The notes under the pieces were generated by a model. The model searched no databases. It was not told where the DNA came from and saw only the letters and a list, made by a program, of their open reading frames with translations. From positions 434,001-498,000 of the forward strand of contig CAVUFN010000016.1 in NCBI GenBank assembly GCA_963740765.1: 64,000 bases of DNA, read 5' to 3'. The number at the start of each line of letters is the position of its first letter. The stretch's first letter is position 1. Made by a program: the position numbers and the translations under genes. The DNA is from DATLGB01 sp963740765. GTDB lineage: Bacteria; Actinomycetota; Thermoleophilia; Solirubrobacterales; Solirubrobacteraceae. This document shows positions 1 to 11,590 of the stretch, one piece after another.

Positions 1-758
1 TCGGCGGCTGCCTCGGCATGCTCGAGCGGCGCGGCGTGCCCGCCGCCCGGGATCATCCACAGCTCCGCGCCCGGGATGCCGTCGGCGAGCGCGTGCGCGT
101 TGGCGGGCGGGGACATGGCGTCGAGCTCGCCGTGGACGACGAGCGTCGGCGCCTGCACGCGATCGAGGTCGCCGCGGCGCGAGAAGCACGAGGCCGCGAG
201 CGTCTGGAACTGCACCGTCCACGGCGGGGGCCGGTGGCGCTGGAACGGCTTGACGAGCTCGGCGACACGCTCGGGGTGGTCGGCCCGGAAGCGGTCCGAG
301 AAGAGCACGGCCGCGGGCCAGGTGCCGCCGCGCAGGTCGCCGGCCAGCTCGCCGACCGTCTGGGCGATGGCGCGGGCGCCGGGTACGCGAGACTGCGGGC
401 CGCCCGCCGTCCCGCCGACCAGGACGAGCGACTTCACCCGCGCGGGCATGCGCACCGCCAGCTCGAGCGCGACCATCGCCCCCATCGACAGCCCGACGAC
501 GTGGGCGCAGCCGAGCCCGCGGTCGTCGAGCACGCGCGCTGCGTCCGCGGCCAGCATCGCCATCGACACCGGTCCCAGCCACGGCGCCGAGCGGCCCGAT
601 CCGCGGTGGTCGTAGGCGATCGCGCGCAGGTGCGGCGCGTAGAGATGAGCGACCGGCTCGAAGACCGCCGAGGAGATCGTCCAGCCCGTGATGACCAGCA
701 CGGGCTCGCCCTCGCCGCGATCGGTGAGGAACAGCCGCGGGCGGCTACGCGTCTTCAT
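1..758 (-). CDS. alpha/beta hydrolase, partial (3' end beyond the left edge)
   Basis: The reverse strand from ATG 758 translates as an alpha/beta hydrolase: an N-terminal strand followed by a YDHRGSGRS turn, the nucleophile elbow GLSMGAM around residue 100, and late in the fragment the HGELDAMSPP strand carrying the acid Asp and a GGGHAAPLEH segment carrying the catalytic His. This order matches 3-oxoadipate enol-lactonase-like esterases. The gene overlaps the end of the upstream hydrolase by 14 nt, so it is the third gene of the phaC transcript. The stop codon is not in the window, but the His motif lies close to the usual C-terminus, so only a short tail should be missing. The substrate cannot be named; an acyl or polyester-related ester is suggested only by its neighbours. 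Confidence 0.85.
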   Translation of the reverse strand, partial: MKTRSRPRLFLTDRGEGEPVLVITGWTISSAVFEPVAHLYAPHLRAIAYDHRGSGRSAPWLGPVSMAMLAADAARVLDDRGLGCAHVVGLSMGAMVALELAVRMPARVKSLVLVGGTAGGPQSRVPGARAIAQTVGELAGDLRGGTWPAAVLFSDRFRADHPERVAELVKPFQRHRPPPWTVQFQTLAASCFSRRGDLDRVQAPTLVVHGELDAMSPPANAHALADGIPGAELWMIPGGGHAAPLEHAEAAA

Positions 759-1536
759 CGGTGCGCTCCGGCTGCGCCAGCGCGTCAGCGATCACCCGGT
801 AGGCCTTGCGGTTGGCCATCAAGCCGACATGGCTGCCGGTCACCTCGACGTTGGCCGCCTCGTCGACGATCGAGCGCTCCCAGCGCACGACGCCGTCTCC
901 ACGCGAGTAGACGCTCGTCAGCCGGACCGAGTCCGGGAACGGGCGCTTGAAGTCCTGGACGAACGCGCAGCTGCAGCGGGCGCGGAAGCAGGTCGGGGAG
1001 CGGGCGCGCCGCGTGAGCGCCGCGGCGCGGCGGGCGACGCCCACGGCGGCCCGGGTCGGCGCGCTGATGCCGAACATGCCCTGCAGGTCGGACCCGAGCG
1101 AGATCGCGTGGCTGACGAGGTCGGGCCGGCGCGCGCCCAGCGCGCGCGCGAAGTGCCCGCCGCGGCTGTGCCCGACGACCGCGATCCGGCGGCCGGTCTC
1201 CGCCGCCGCCCGCTCGGCGTGGAACTCGACGAGGTCGATCGCCCGGTCGGCACAGTCGACGTTGAAGCGGAAGCCGCACACGTACGGCGCGTAGCCGATC
1301 CGCCGCAGCCAAGCGCGCAGGGCCAGCAGGCTCTCGTCGCCGGCCATGAAACCGGGCAGGACGAGCACCGCCCGGCCGTCACCGCGCGGGATCCCGCGCC
1401 CGTACGCGACGGGGTCGACGGCGAGCCGCGCCGCCTCCAGGAGCCAGCGCGTCTCGGCCAGCGGGCGGCCGGGCCACCCGCCGTCGACCGGCGTCAGCTT
1501 GCGATCGGTCCACGGCGCCTCGGCGCCTCGGCTCAT
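745..1536 (-). CDS. alpha/beta hydrolase, lipase-like, coupled to phaC
   Basis: A 263-aa protein. It has a VLVLPGFMAGD oxyanion strand at about residues 56-66 and a VVGHSRGG nucleophile elbow (Ser in GHSRGG) near residue 120. An SRGDGVVRWE segment likely carries the acid Asp, and VTGSHVGLMANRKAY probably carries the catalytic His. This pattern fits the cytosolic lipase/PGAP1-like branch of the fold. The ATG overlaps the phaC stop as ATGA, so translation is probably coupled. Position after a polyhydroxyalkanoate synthase makes a role in granule or acyl-ester turnover plausible, but that is inference. No signal peptide or membrane segment is visible. Confidence 0.85.
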   Translation of the reverse strand: MSRGAEAPWTDRKLTPVDGGWPGRPLAETRWLLEAARLAVDPVAYGRGIPRGDGRAVLVLPGFMAGDESLLALRAWLRRIGYAPYVCGFRFNVDCADRAIDLVEFHAERAAAETGRRIAVVGHSRGGHFARALGARRPDLVSHAISLGSDLQGMFGISAPTRAAVGVARRAAALTRRARSPTCFRARCSCAFVQDFKRPFPDSVRLTSVYSRGDGVVRWERSIVDEAANVEVTGSHVGLMANRKAYRVIADALAQPERTDEDA

Positions 1537-3230
1537 GCCGCGAGGACGTACTCGCCCGGCGCCTCGCCGAGCGGCTTGTACTTCGCGTTGCCCAGCGTCT
1601 TGCGGGCCTTGCGGCGCGGACCGGAACGCTCGGCCAGCCACGCGGCGTAGTCGGGCCACCAGCTGCCGCCGCTCGTCGGCACGGAGCTGACGAACTCGTC
1701 CGGCGTGTCCGGCAGCGTCTCCGACACGCGGTACGAGGACCGCGACTCCGGGTCGGGCGGGTTGACGAGCGCCTGGATGTGGCCGCTGGTGGAGAGCACG
1801 AAGCGGACATGGCCGCCCAGCTTGCGCACGCCGCGGTAGGCGTTCGCCCAGGGGACGATGTGGTCGGTGATGCCGGCCACGGCGTAGGTGTCGACGTCGA
1901 GCGCGGTGAGGTCCACCGGCGAGTCGAGCACCGCCATCTTGCCCTTCTTCATCATCGCGTTGTCGAGCGCCATGTGGACGAAGTCCTCGTGCAGGCCGGC
2001 CGACAGGCGCACGGCGTCCTGGTTCCAGAACAGCACGTCGAACGCGGGCGGCGGCTTGCCCATGAAGTAGTTGTTGACGACGTAGCCCCAGACGAGGTCG
2101 TTCGCCCGCAGCCACGCGAACACGCTGGCCAGCGACTGCCCGTCCACGTACCCGCGTCGCTTGGAGTCCGCGACCGCGGCGGCAGCGACCTCGCGGCTGG
2201 TCAGCGCCGAGGTGGTGCCGGCGCGCGCGCTGTCGAGCGCGCACACCATCAGGGAGAGACTGGCGACGTCCCCGAGCTTGCCGTCGTCGGCCAGGTGCGC
2301 GACGGCGCCGGCCGTGAGCAGCCCGCCGGCGCAGGCGGCGTTGAGGTGCACGGCGTCCTGGCGGGTGATGGCGGCGACGGCGTCGCGCGCCTCGAGGATC
2401 GCGGCTGCATACGTGTCGAAGTCGAACTCCGCCTCCCCCTCCCCCGGGTTGCACCAGGAGATCATGAAGACCTGCTGCCCCTCGCCGACGAGGTACTGGA
2501 CCAGGCTGCGGTTCTCCGCGAGATCGAGGATGTAGTAGCGGTTGATCGTCGGGGGGACGAACAGCAGCGGAACCGGGTGGACCGTCGGCGTGGTCGGCTT
2601 GTACTGGATCAGCTCGAAGACCGGGGTGCGGTGCACGACGGCGCCGGGGGTGACGGCGATGTTCTCGCCGATCGCGAACTTCGACGTGTCGACCATCGCC
2701 GGCAGCCGGCGCGCGACGACGTCGCGCCCCATGCGGCGGACACCCTTGACGAGGTTCGCGCCACCCTGGTCGAGCGTCTGCTTGAGCACCGCGGGGTTCG
2801 AGGCCGGGAAGTTCGTCGGCGCGAGCAGGTCGTGGACGTTGGAGGCCGCGAAGCGGGCCACCTGGTCCCCCTGCCAGTCCAGGCCCGCATCGTCGATCAG
2901 CCCGTCGACCGTCTCGCCGACGGCCAGGTAGCTCTGCAGCACCCGGCGGAAGTACGGGTTGCCCTCCCAGGCGGGGTCCTTGAAGCGCTTGTCGCGCTTG
3001 CTCGGCGCGATCTGCGAACGGCCGACCGCGACCTTGGTCAGCTCCGTGGCGAGGCCGGCGGCGCGGCGCGCGATGCGGTCGGGCCGGCGGGCGATGCGAG
3101 CGGCGACGCCCAGTGCGGAGCCGGGCCGCTTCAGCGCCTGCTTGGCAGGGTTGCCGACGGCGGCGTCCGTCAGCAGCACGTCCATCGCGGCGCGTGCTGA
3201 ACCATCCGGCTTGTGACCGTTGCTCCCCAT
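1533..3230 (-). CDS. phaC: polyhydroxyalkanoate synthase (PhaC family)
   Basis: A 565-aa protein with the family landmarks: NPYFRRVLQSYL in the N-terminal domain, PPTINRYYILDL (PhaC has PPWINKFYILDL), the lipase-like box NAACAGG with the likely catalytic Cys at about residue 300, NDLVWGYVVNNYFMG, the acid Asp in GITDHIVPW, and the catalytic His in SGHIQALVNPPD. PhaC polymerises 3-hydroxyacyl-CoA at the surface of storage granules. Length fits class I/II enzymes. The first box position is Ala rather than Gly (usually GxCxGG). No phaA, phaB or phasin lies beside it; monomers could come from the beta-oxidation genes 2 kb away. The start is ATG 3230. It heads a three-gene overlapping transcript. 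Confidence 0.9.
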   Translation of the reverse strand: MGSNGHKPDGSARAAMDVLLTDAAVGNPAKQALKRPGSALGVAARIARRPDRIARRAAGLATELTKVAVGRSQIAPSKRDKRFKDPAWEGNPYFRRVLQSYLAVGETVDGLIDDAGLDWQGDQVARFAASNVHDLLAPTNFPASNPAVLKQTLDQGGANLVKGVRRMGRDVVARRLPAMVDTSKFAIGENIAVTPGAVVHRTPVFELIQYKPTTPTVHPVPLLFVPPTINRYYILDLAENRSLVQYLVGEGQQVFMISWCNPGEGEAEFDFDTYAAAILEARDAVAAITRQDAVHLNAACAGGLLTAGAVAHLADDGKLGDVASLSLMVCALDSARAGTTSALTSREVAAAAVADSKRRGYVDGQSLASVFAWLRANDLVWGYVVNNYFMGKPPPAFDVLFWNQDAVRLSAGLHEDFVHMALDNAMMKKGKMAVLDSPVDLTALDVDTYAVAGITDHIVPWANAYRGVRKLGGHVRFVLSTSGHIQALVNPPDPESRSSYRVSETLPDTPDEFVSSVPTSGGSWWPDYAAWLAERSGPRRKARKTLGNAKYKPLGEAPGEYVLAA

Positions 3231-3277
3231 CCCTATGAGGAGCCCTACCCAGCGGCCCCGCCCGAAAACGGGCTACG

Positions 3278-4342
3278 TCAGACGTGCGCCACCGTTGGCG
3301 CCTTCGCAGTGATGCGCTCGATCTCGTCGGCGGCGGTCGCCGCGCCACGGGCTGCGCGTATCGCCGCGCCGAGCCGCGCTGCGGCCTCGCGGTGCGGACC
3401 GGGCGCGAGCAGTTCCGCGACCGCTGCCCGGATCGCGGCCGGGGACGCCTTCTTGGGCAACCGCCGTCCCGCCCCCGCCCGCTCCACGGACTCCGCGACC
3501 AGCGGTTGGTCGAGCAGCGGGTGCATGGGAAGGATCAGCAGCGGCAGGTCGTGCGCGAGGGCCGCCATCGTCGTCGCGTGCCCGCCGTGCCCGATCACGA
3601 GCGACAGGGTCGGCATCAGCTCGGCGTGCGACACGTAGCCGTGGAGCTCGACGCGCGCCGGCACGCGCAGGTCGTCGTACGTCATCGGCCCGGTGGTCAC
3701 GAGCGTCCGCGCGGGCAGTTCGGCCACCGCGTCGAGCACGTTCTGGAGCACCGCCTGCTGGCCCGGGTAGTTGCACGTGCTGAGGCTCACGAGGATCGTC
3801 GGCTGCGCGGCCGCTGCGGGCGTGCCGGTGACGACCGGCCCGGTGAAGGCGACGTTGGCCGGCGGGGTGCCGTCGTGTCCTGGGTCGAGCTCGCCGAGCG
3901 AGGTCACGAGACAGCGCGCGGCCCCGTCGAGCGCCTGGGTGGGCCGCAACCGCATCGCGCGCATTGCCATCCCGAGCGGGCCGCGCAGCCACTTCTGCCG
4001 CAGATAGCCGTCGTAGAGGTGCTCGAGGACGATGTAGGGACGGCCCGCGCGGCGCAGGGCGTCCATCACCGCGAAGAGCATGCAGTCGACGACCACCAGG
4101 TCGGCCGGTTCCGCGAGGACGTCGGCGGCCATGCGGCGGTCGCCGAACGCCCGCGCGTAGGCAACCGGGGAGTTCTTCGCCGTCGCCTTGAAGGGCCTCG
4201 CGGTCGCGTAGTCGTCGAAGCCCTGGCCGGCGTGACCCATGACCTTCACGTCGTGCCCGCGCGCGGTCAGCTCGGCGGCGATGCCGAGTGCGGGCGGGAC
4301 GTTGCCGCCGCCGTCCCAGGTGGCGAAGAGGATCCGGGCCAT
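3278..4342 (-). CDS. GT1-family glycosyltransferase (UGT/MGT-like)
   Basis: A 354-aa protein starting at ATG 4342. The N-terminus MARILFATWDGGGNVPPALG is a typical GT-B donor/acceptor loop, and the C-terminal half has VIGHGGHATTMAALAHDLPL followed by HPLLDQPLVAESVE, the HGG...T nucleotide-sugar binding motif of the UDP-glucuronosyl/macrolide glycosyltransferase family. Length is slightly short for the family (about 390-420 aa). An AGGAG ribosome-binding site lies just before the start, and the start is 2 nt after the TetR stop, so regulator and enzyme form an operon. By analogy, the regulator may sense the compound that the enzyme glycosylates. The acceptor is unknown: macrolide, flavonoid, sterol or lipid are all possible. 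Confidence 0.88.
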   Translation of the reverse strand: MARILFATWDGGGNVPPALGIAAELTARGHDVKVMGHAGQGFDDYATARPFKATAKNSPVAYARAFGDRRMAADVLAEPADLVVVDCMLFAVMDALRRAGRPYIVLEHLYDGYLRQKWLRGPLGMAMRAMRLRPTQALDGAARCLVTSLGELDPGHDGTPPANVAFTGPVVTGTPAAAAQPTILVSLSTCNYPGQQAVLQNVLDAVAELPARTLVTTGPMTYDDLRVPARVELHGYVSHAELMPTLSLVIGHGGHATTMAALAHDLPLLILPMHPLLDQPLVAESVERAGAGRRLPKKASPAAIRAAVAELLAPGPHREAAARLGAAIRAARGAATAADEIERITAKAPTVAHV

Positions 4343-4344
4343 GG

Positions 4345-4920
4345 TCAACTCCTGTTCTGCGGGAGGAGGGCGCGCACGAGCTGCCCCATGCGCGCTTCGG
4401 TCGTGGAGCGGCTCAGCCCGCGGTCTCGGCGCAGCAGTTTCCACGTGTAGACGTCCGTGGCGACCACCAGCAGGTCGAGCGTCGCCTCGTCCGTCGCGTA
4501 GGGCGCGAACGTCCCGGCGACCCACTCGCGGTGCAGTCGCTTGCCGTCCTCGGCCACCGTCTGGGCGAACGCATCCGTGGTCTCCTGGGCGAGCAGCAGC
4601 AGCGCCGTGTCACCCCGGCGCTCGTAGTGGTCGACGACGACCTTCAGCGCCGCGTCGACGTCCCCGACGGGCGTCGCCCGCTCCTCCACGATGACTTCCA
4701 TCGCGTAGGCCATCGTGGCCGTGATCATCCCCGCCCGCGAGCCGAAGTGACGGAGGATCGTCTGGACGCTCACCCCGGCGCCGCGCGCCACGGCGTCGAG
4801 GCCGATGTCGGCGATGCGCGTCGTCTGCGCCAGCTCGAACGCCGCGGCCATGATCCGCCGCCGCGTCTCCCGGACGGCCTCGGCCCGCGCGCCCATCGTG
4901 TAGGTCCGCGTCGCTTCCAT
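4345..4920 (-). CDS. TetR-family transcriptional regulator
   Basis: A 191-aa protein from ATG 4920. The first 60 residues form a TetR helix-turn-helix: RRIMAAAFELAQ, then IGLDAVARGAGVSVQTILRHFGSRAGM. The rest is an alpha-helical ligand-binding domain. An in-frame extension to 4974 exists, but the downstream ATG is preferred because a TAGCGT -10 box ends 8 bp before it and a TTGACA -35 box lies 18 bp further up. The -35 box sits inside a perfect 9-bp inverted repeat (4951-4972), so the protein is probably autorepressing. It is co-transcribed with the glycosyltransferase that follows 2 nt after its stop. Confidence 0.92.
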   Translation of the reverse strand: MEATRTYTMGARAEAVRETRRRIMAAAFELAQTTRIADIGLDAVARGAGVSVQTILRHFGSRAGMITATMAYAMEVIVEERATPVGDVDAALKVVVDHYERRGDTALLLLAQETTDAFAQTVAEDGKRLHREWVAGTFAPYATDEATLDLLVVATDVYTWKLLRRDRGLSRSTTEARMGQLVRALLPQNRS

Positions 4921-4958
4921 GTCAATGGACGCTAACACGAAATCATGGTTGGTGTCAA
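4921..4958 (-). promoter_or_regulatory. TetR operon promoter (leaderless)
   Basis: On the minus strand TTGACA (4958-4953), an 18-bp spacer and TAGCGT (4934-4929) form a near-consensus promoter. Eight bases separate the -10 box from ATG 4920, so the mRNA should begin at or within a base or two of the start codon. Confidence 0.7.
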
Positions 4959-4972
4959 TGGCGATTGACACC
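4951..4972. promoter_or_regulatory. probable TetR operator, perfect inverted repeat
   Basis: The arms GGTGTCAAT and ATTGACACC are exact reverse complements separated by 4 bp. The repeat covers the -35 box of the TetR promoter, the expected place for a repressor site. A lone TGTCAAT half-site recurs at 4919-4925, at the start codon. Confidence 0.75.
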
Positions 4973-5016
4973 AAAGACGCCGCGACCGGTGGGACCGGCC
5001 GCGGCGCCGGCCTGCG

Positions 5017-8430
<3,414 letters not shown>

Positions 8431-8497
8431 GAGAGGTGGTCCTTTGTCGTACTACGCAGGGAGTGGAGCGGCGGTCGGCGCCGCTGATCGGGCATCA

Positions 8498-8524
8498 TAG
8501 GTTGCAAGTCACTACGAGGAGGAG
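8498..8524 (+). promoter_or_regulatory. promoter and ribosome-binding site of the acylase gene
   Basis: TAGGTT (8498-8503) is a TANNNT -10 box, and GAGGAGGAGA (about 8515-8524) is a strong Shine-Dalgarno sequence 7 nt before GTG 8532. This fixes the GTG as start, rather than the in-frame codon at 8436, and predicts a leadered mRNA. Confidence 0.6.
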
Positions 8525-8531
8525 ACCCTCA

Positions 8532-11030
8532 GTGCGCAAACGCGCCCCCATCGCCGCCGTTGCGGCGTTCGCGATGATCGCCCCCACGGCGGTTCAGGCG
8601 AAGACCATGTTGAACATCGTGCCTCACGGCAATCGCGCCCCCGGCGTCCCGTGGGCGTCGACCCCGGGCATCCTGCCCGCGGACACGCAGGCCAAGATGT
8701 ACGACCGCATCACCCCGCTGTTTCGCAACGTCACCGACGACGTCCTCAAGCCCAGCGCCGACGGCTCCGGCTACTACAAGTCCGCCGAGCTGCTGCCCAT
8801 CGACGACCCGTCCTACGTCTCCTCCCAGGACGTCAGCGGCACGTCGCCCAGCGCCGGCCCCGTCAAGGCGACGATCAAGCGCGACCCGTACGGGATCCCG
8901 CACGTCTACTCCGATACGGACGCGGGCGCGATCTTCGGCGTCGGCTACACGGCCGCGACCGATCAGTCGCTGCTGCTCAACCAGGCGCGGTACAACGGCG
9001 TCGCCGGCCTGATCGACCTGCCCGGCGTCCCGGCCATCAACCTGATCCTCGGCCTCTACGACTACAAGCCGACGGCCAAGGTCTCCAAGGCCGCCGAGAA
9101 GCTGCAGACCAGGAACATCCTCAAGCAGGGTGCGCAGGGCAAGCAACTGCTGCGCGACATCGACACCTACACGGCGGGGATCAACGCGAACCTGGCCGCG
9201 ACGAGCCCGAGCACGCCGAAGGTCACCCGCATCGACATCTACGCGCTCAACGCCGTCAAGGCCCAGTTCCTGGGCGAGGGTGGCGGCAACGAGGCCAACA
9301 ACGCGTTCTTCCTGGACGGCCTGCGCTCACAGCTCGGCAAGAAGGCCGGCAACGGCGCCTTCGCCGACCTGCAGGCGCGCAACGACACGGAGGCGGCCGT
9401 CACCACGACCAACTCCTTCGACGCGCAGACCAAGGTCAGCACCGCCAAGCCCAAGGGCATGGTCCGGCTGAAGAACGGGTCGCTGAGGTCGAGTGCCATC
9501 AAGCTCCCCGGCACCTACAAGCGCCTCGCGCCGCAGCACCGCGCGCTGGCGTCCAACATCCTGATCATGTCGGGCAACCGCTCGGCGACGGGCGCGCCGC
9601 TGTTCGTGGGCGGTCCGCAGATCGGTTACAACTACCCCGGCCTGACGTACGAGCTGCAGATCTCGAGCCCGTCCATCAACGTGCGCGGCGTGTCCTCCGG
9701 GCCGTTCCCGGGCTACATGCTGATCGGCACAGGCGCCGACTACGCGTGGACGCTGACCTCGGCCGGCGCCGACATCATCGACACGTACGCGGAGACGCTG
9801 TGCGGCGGCTCCCGGCACAAGTACCGCTACAAGGGCAAGTGCCGCAAGATGAAGCGCATCAACGCGGGCACGATCGCCAAGGGCGACGACAAGGTGTCCG
9901 CGGTCTTCTACCGGACGGTGCACGGCCCGGTCTCGGGCTACGCCCGCAACCGCGCGACGGGCAAGCTCGTCGCGCTGACGCGCAAGCGCTCCAGCTACGG
10001 CAAGGACACCGTCGATCAGCTGTTCAACCAGCAGATGACGTTCGGTCGCGTCAAGAGCGCCGCCGACTTCGCCAAGGCCGCGCAGAAGACGCCGCAGACG
10101 TTCAACTCGTTCTACGCGAACGCCACGCAGTCGAGCTTCTACACGGCGGGCGCGCTCCCGCGGCGCAAGAAGGGCGTCAACCCGACGCTGCCCGTCAGCG
10201 GCACCGGCCGCTACGAGTGGAAGGGGCTGCTCCCGGCCTCCAAGCACCCGCAGGTGATCAACCCCGCGAGCGGCGAGATCGTCAACTGGAACAACAAGCC
10301 GGCGGCGAACTTCCCGGCCGGCGACGACCGCTTCGGGAACGAGGGCGGGATCCAGCGCGTGCAGCTGCTCAACTCGGAGATCGATCGCTACGACAAGCCG
10401 ACGCTGGCCAACGTGCTGGCGGCAGCGAACGCCGGGGCGACGGAGGACGTTCGCGCCAACCAGTTCTGGCCGACGCTCAAGCAGATGCTGCAGAAGGCCC
10501 CGGCGCCGGACGCGCTGAGCCAGCAGATGTTCGACATCCTCAACGCATGGAGCGACGCCGGCGGCTCGCGCGTGGACTCCGATCTCGACGGCAAGATCGA
10601 CAACCCGGGCGCGCCGATCATCGACGCGGCCTGGAACGGGATGGCCGACGCGGCCATGTGCGATCGCCTCGGAGCCAAGCTGTGCGAGCAGCTCTCCGGT
10701 CTGATCAGTCGCTACGACACGCCGCCGGGCGGCCAGTACAGCGGCTGGCACCAGTACATGTTCAAGGACTTCCGGAGCGAGCTCGGGGTCGACGTCAAGG
10801 ACAAGTACTCGACGACCTACTGCGGCAAGGGCGACACGACGGTGTGCGCCACCAAGCTGTGGGCGGCGCTGAGCGCGGCCGGCGCGGAGCTGTCGGCGGC
10901 CCAGGGTGGCGACCCGACGAAGTGGCGTGAGGACACGACGTACGTCAACTTCACGCCCTTCTCGCTGTTCAAGATGCAGTACACGAACAAGCCCAGCGGC
11001 ATCCACCAGGTGATGACCTTCGGGCCGTAG
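8532..11030 (+). CDS. secreted penicillin amidase-family (S45) acylase
   Basis: An 832-aa protein beginning at GTG 8532 with a Sec signal peptide (basic RKR, hydrophobic core, AVQA cleavage region near residue 24). DPYGIPHVYSDTDAGAIFGVGYTAATDQ is the family alpha-subunit signature. The self-processing nucleophile is Ser341 in LASNILIMSGNRSATGAPLF, equivalent to the beta-subunit N-terminal Ser of penicillin, cephalosporin and AHL acylases. It is followed by VGGPQIGY and DYAWTLTSAGADIID. Precursors of this family cut themselves into alpha and beta subunits. Likely substrates are N-acyl amides such as penicillins, acyl-homoserine lactones or lipopeptides. Divergence from fadAB suggests, as inference, that released fatty acids feed beta-oxidation. 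Confidence 0.9.
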   Translation: MRKRAPIAAVAAFAMIAPTAVQAKTMLNIVPHGNRAPGVPWASTPGILPADTQAKMYDRITPLFRNVTDDVLKPSADGSGYYKSAELLPIDDPSYVSSQDVSGTSPSAGPVKATIKRDPYGIPHVYSDTDAGAIFGVGYTAATDQSLLLNQARYNGVAGLIDLPGVPAINLILGLYDYKPTAKVSKAAEKLQTRNILKQGAQGKQLLRDIDTYTAGINANLAATSPSTPKVTRIDIYALNAVKAQFLGEGGGNEANNAFFLDGLRSQLGKKAGNGAFADLQARNDTEAAVTTTNSFDAQTKVSTAKPKGMVRLKNGSLRSSAIKLPGTYKRLAPQHRALASNILIMSGNRSATGAPLFVGGPQIGYNYPGLTYELQISSPSINVRGVSSGPFPGYMLIGTGADYAWTLTSAGADIIDTYAETLCGGSRHKYRYKGKCRKMKRINAGTIAKGDDKVSAVFYRTVHGPVSGYARNRATGKLVALTRKRSSYGKDTVDQLFNQQMTFGRVKSAADFAKAAQKTPQTFNSFYANATQSSFYTAGALPRRKKGVNPTLPVSGTGRYEWKGLLPASKHPQVINPASGEIVNWNNKPAANFPAGDDRFGNEGGIQRVQLLNSEIDRYDKPTLANVLAAANAGATEDVRANQFWPTLKQMLQKAPAPDALSQQMFDILNAWSDAGGSRVDSDLDGKIDNPGAPIIDAAWNGMADAAMCDRLGAKLCEQLSGLISRYDTPPGGQYSGWHQYMFKDFRSELGVDVKDKYSTTYCGKGDTTVCATKLWAALSAAGAELSAAQGGDPTKWREDTTYVNFTPFSLFKMQYTNKPSGIHQVMTFGP

Positions 11031-11051
11031 CCCGCGTCTGATCGATGACGG

Positions 11052-11081
11052 CCGGCCCGGCGACATTGCTCGCCGAGCCGG
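11052..11081. terminator. bidirectional terminator hairpin
   Basis: Arms CCGGCCCGGCGA and TCGCCGAGCCGG pair at 11 of 12 positions across a 6-nt loop, between the convergent acylase and lipoprotein genes. There is no T-run, as is common in actinobacteria. Confidence 0.65.
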
Positions 11082-11093
11082 CGACGGTCAGCG

Positions 11094-11573
11094 CTACGGC
11101 AGTCCGTCGGCGCCGATGTCGTAGCCGAGCCGGTCGAAGGTGGAGCGGTAGGCCTCCGCCTTGCGCTTGGTCTCCTCGCTGGGGCCGCCGTCGATGATCG
11201 CCTTCGCCTTCGCCTCGTCTCCGCCCGCGATGGCGTCCAGGTACGCCCGCAGGCGCTGCTGCTCGCCGAGGACCGCCGCCGCGAAGTCCTGGTTGGCGGC
11301 CGCGACCTCGGCCGGCGGCCGGAGCGCCTTCAACCCGGCGGACAGGATGCCGAGCGACGTCGTGGCGGCCTGGAGCCGTGCGGTCACGTCGTCCTGGCCC
11401 ACCGATTCGTTCTGCAGCTTGGCCTTGGCGAGCAGCGCCTTGACGGCGACCTCGTACTGCGGCTTGGAGAGCCGCTCGACCGGCTGCGCCGCCTTGCGCT
11501 CGGCGCCCCCGCAGCCGAGCACGCATATTGCCGACACGACGATCAGCACGAGGCTCTTCATGACGCGCGGCAT
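11094..11573 (-). CDS. small lipoprotein of unknown function
   Basis: A 159-aa protein with a lipoprotein signal: KSLVLIVVSAICVLGCGG, with the lipidated Cys at about residue 21, followed by a mostly helical, charged mature part with no domain I recognise. It should be anchored outside the cytoplasmic membrane. The start could also be the internal ATG at 11561, which leaves a shorter, cleaner signal. It is convergent with the acylase and its start lies 17 bp from the divergent PKD-protein start. The function is unknown. Confidence 0.7.
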   Translation of the reverse strand: MPRVMKSLVLIVVSAICVLGCGGAERKAAQPVERLSKPQYEVAVKALLAKAKLQNESVGQDDVTARLQAATTSLGILSAGLKALRPPAEVAAANQDFAAAVLGEQQRLRAYLDAIAGGDEAKAKAIIDGGPSEETKRKAEAYRSTFDRLGYDIGADGLP

Positions 11574-11578
11574 TCAGG

Positions 11579-11584
11579 TAGCGT
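11579..11584 (+). promoter_or_regulatory. -10 box of leaderless PKD gene
   Basis: TAGCGT lies 6 bp before ATG 11591, the spacing expected when transcription starts at the initiation codon. Confidence 0.55.
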
Positions 11585-11590
11585 CGCAGC

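Noticed and set aside
745..3348. Single 867-codon minus-strand frame spanning phaC and the hydrolase
   Set aside because: Only its C-terminal 263 residues are protein-like; the N-terminal part is an out-of-frame reading of phaC. The hydrolase starts at ATG 1536.
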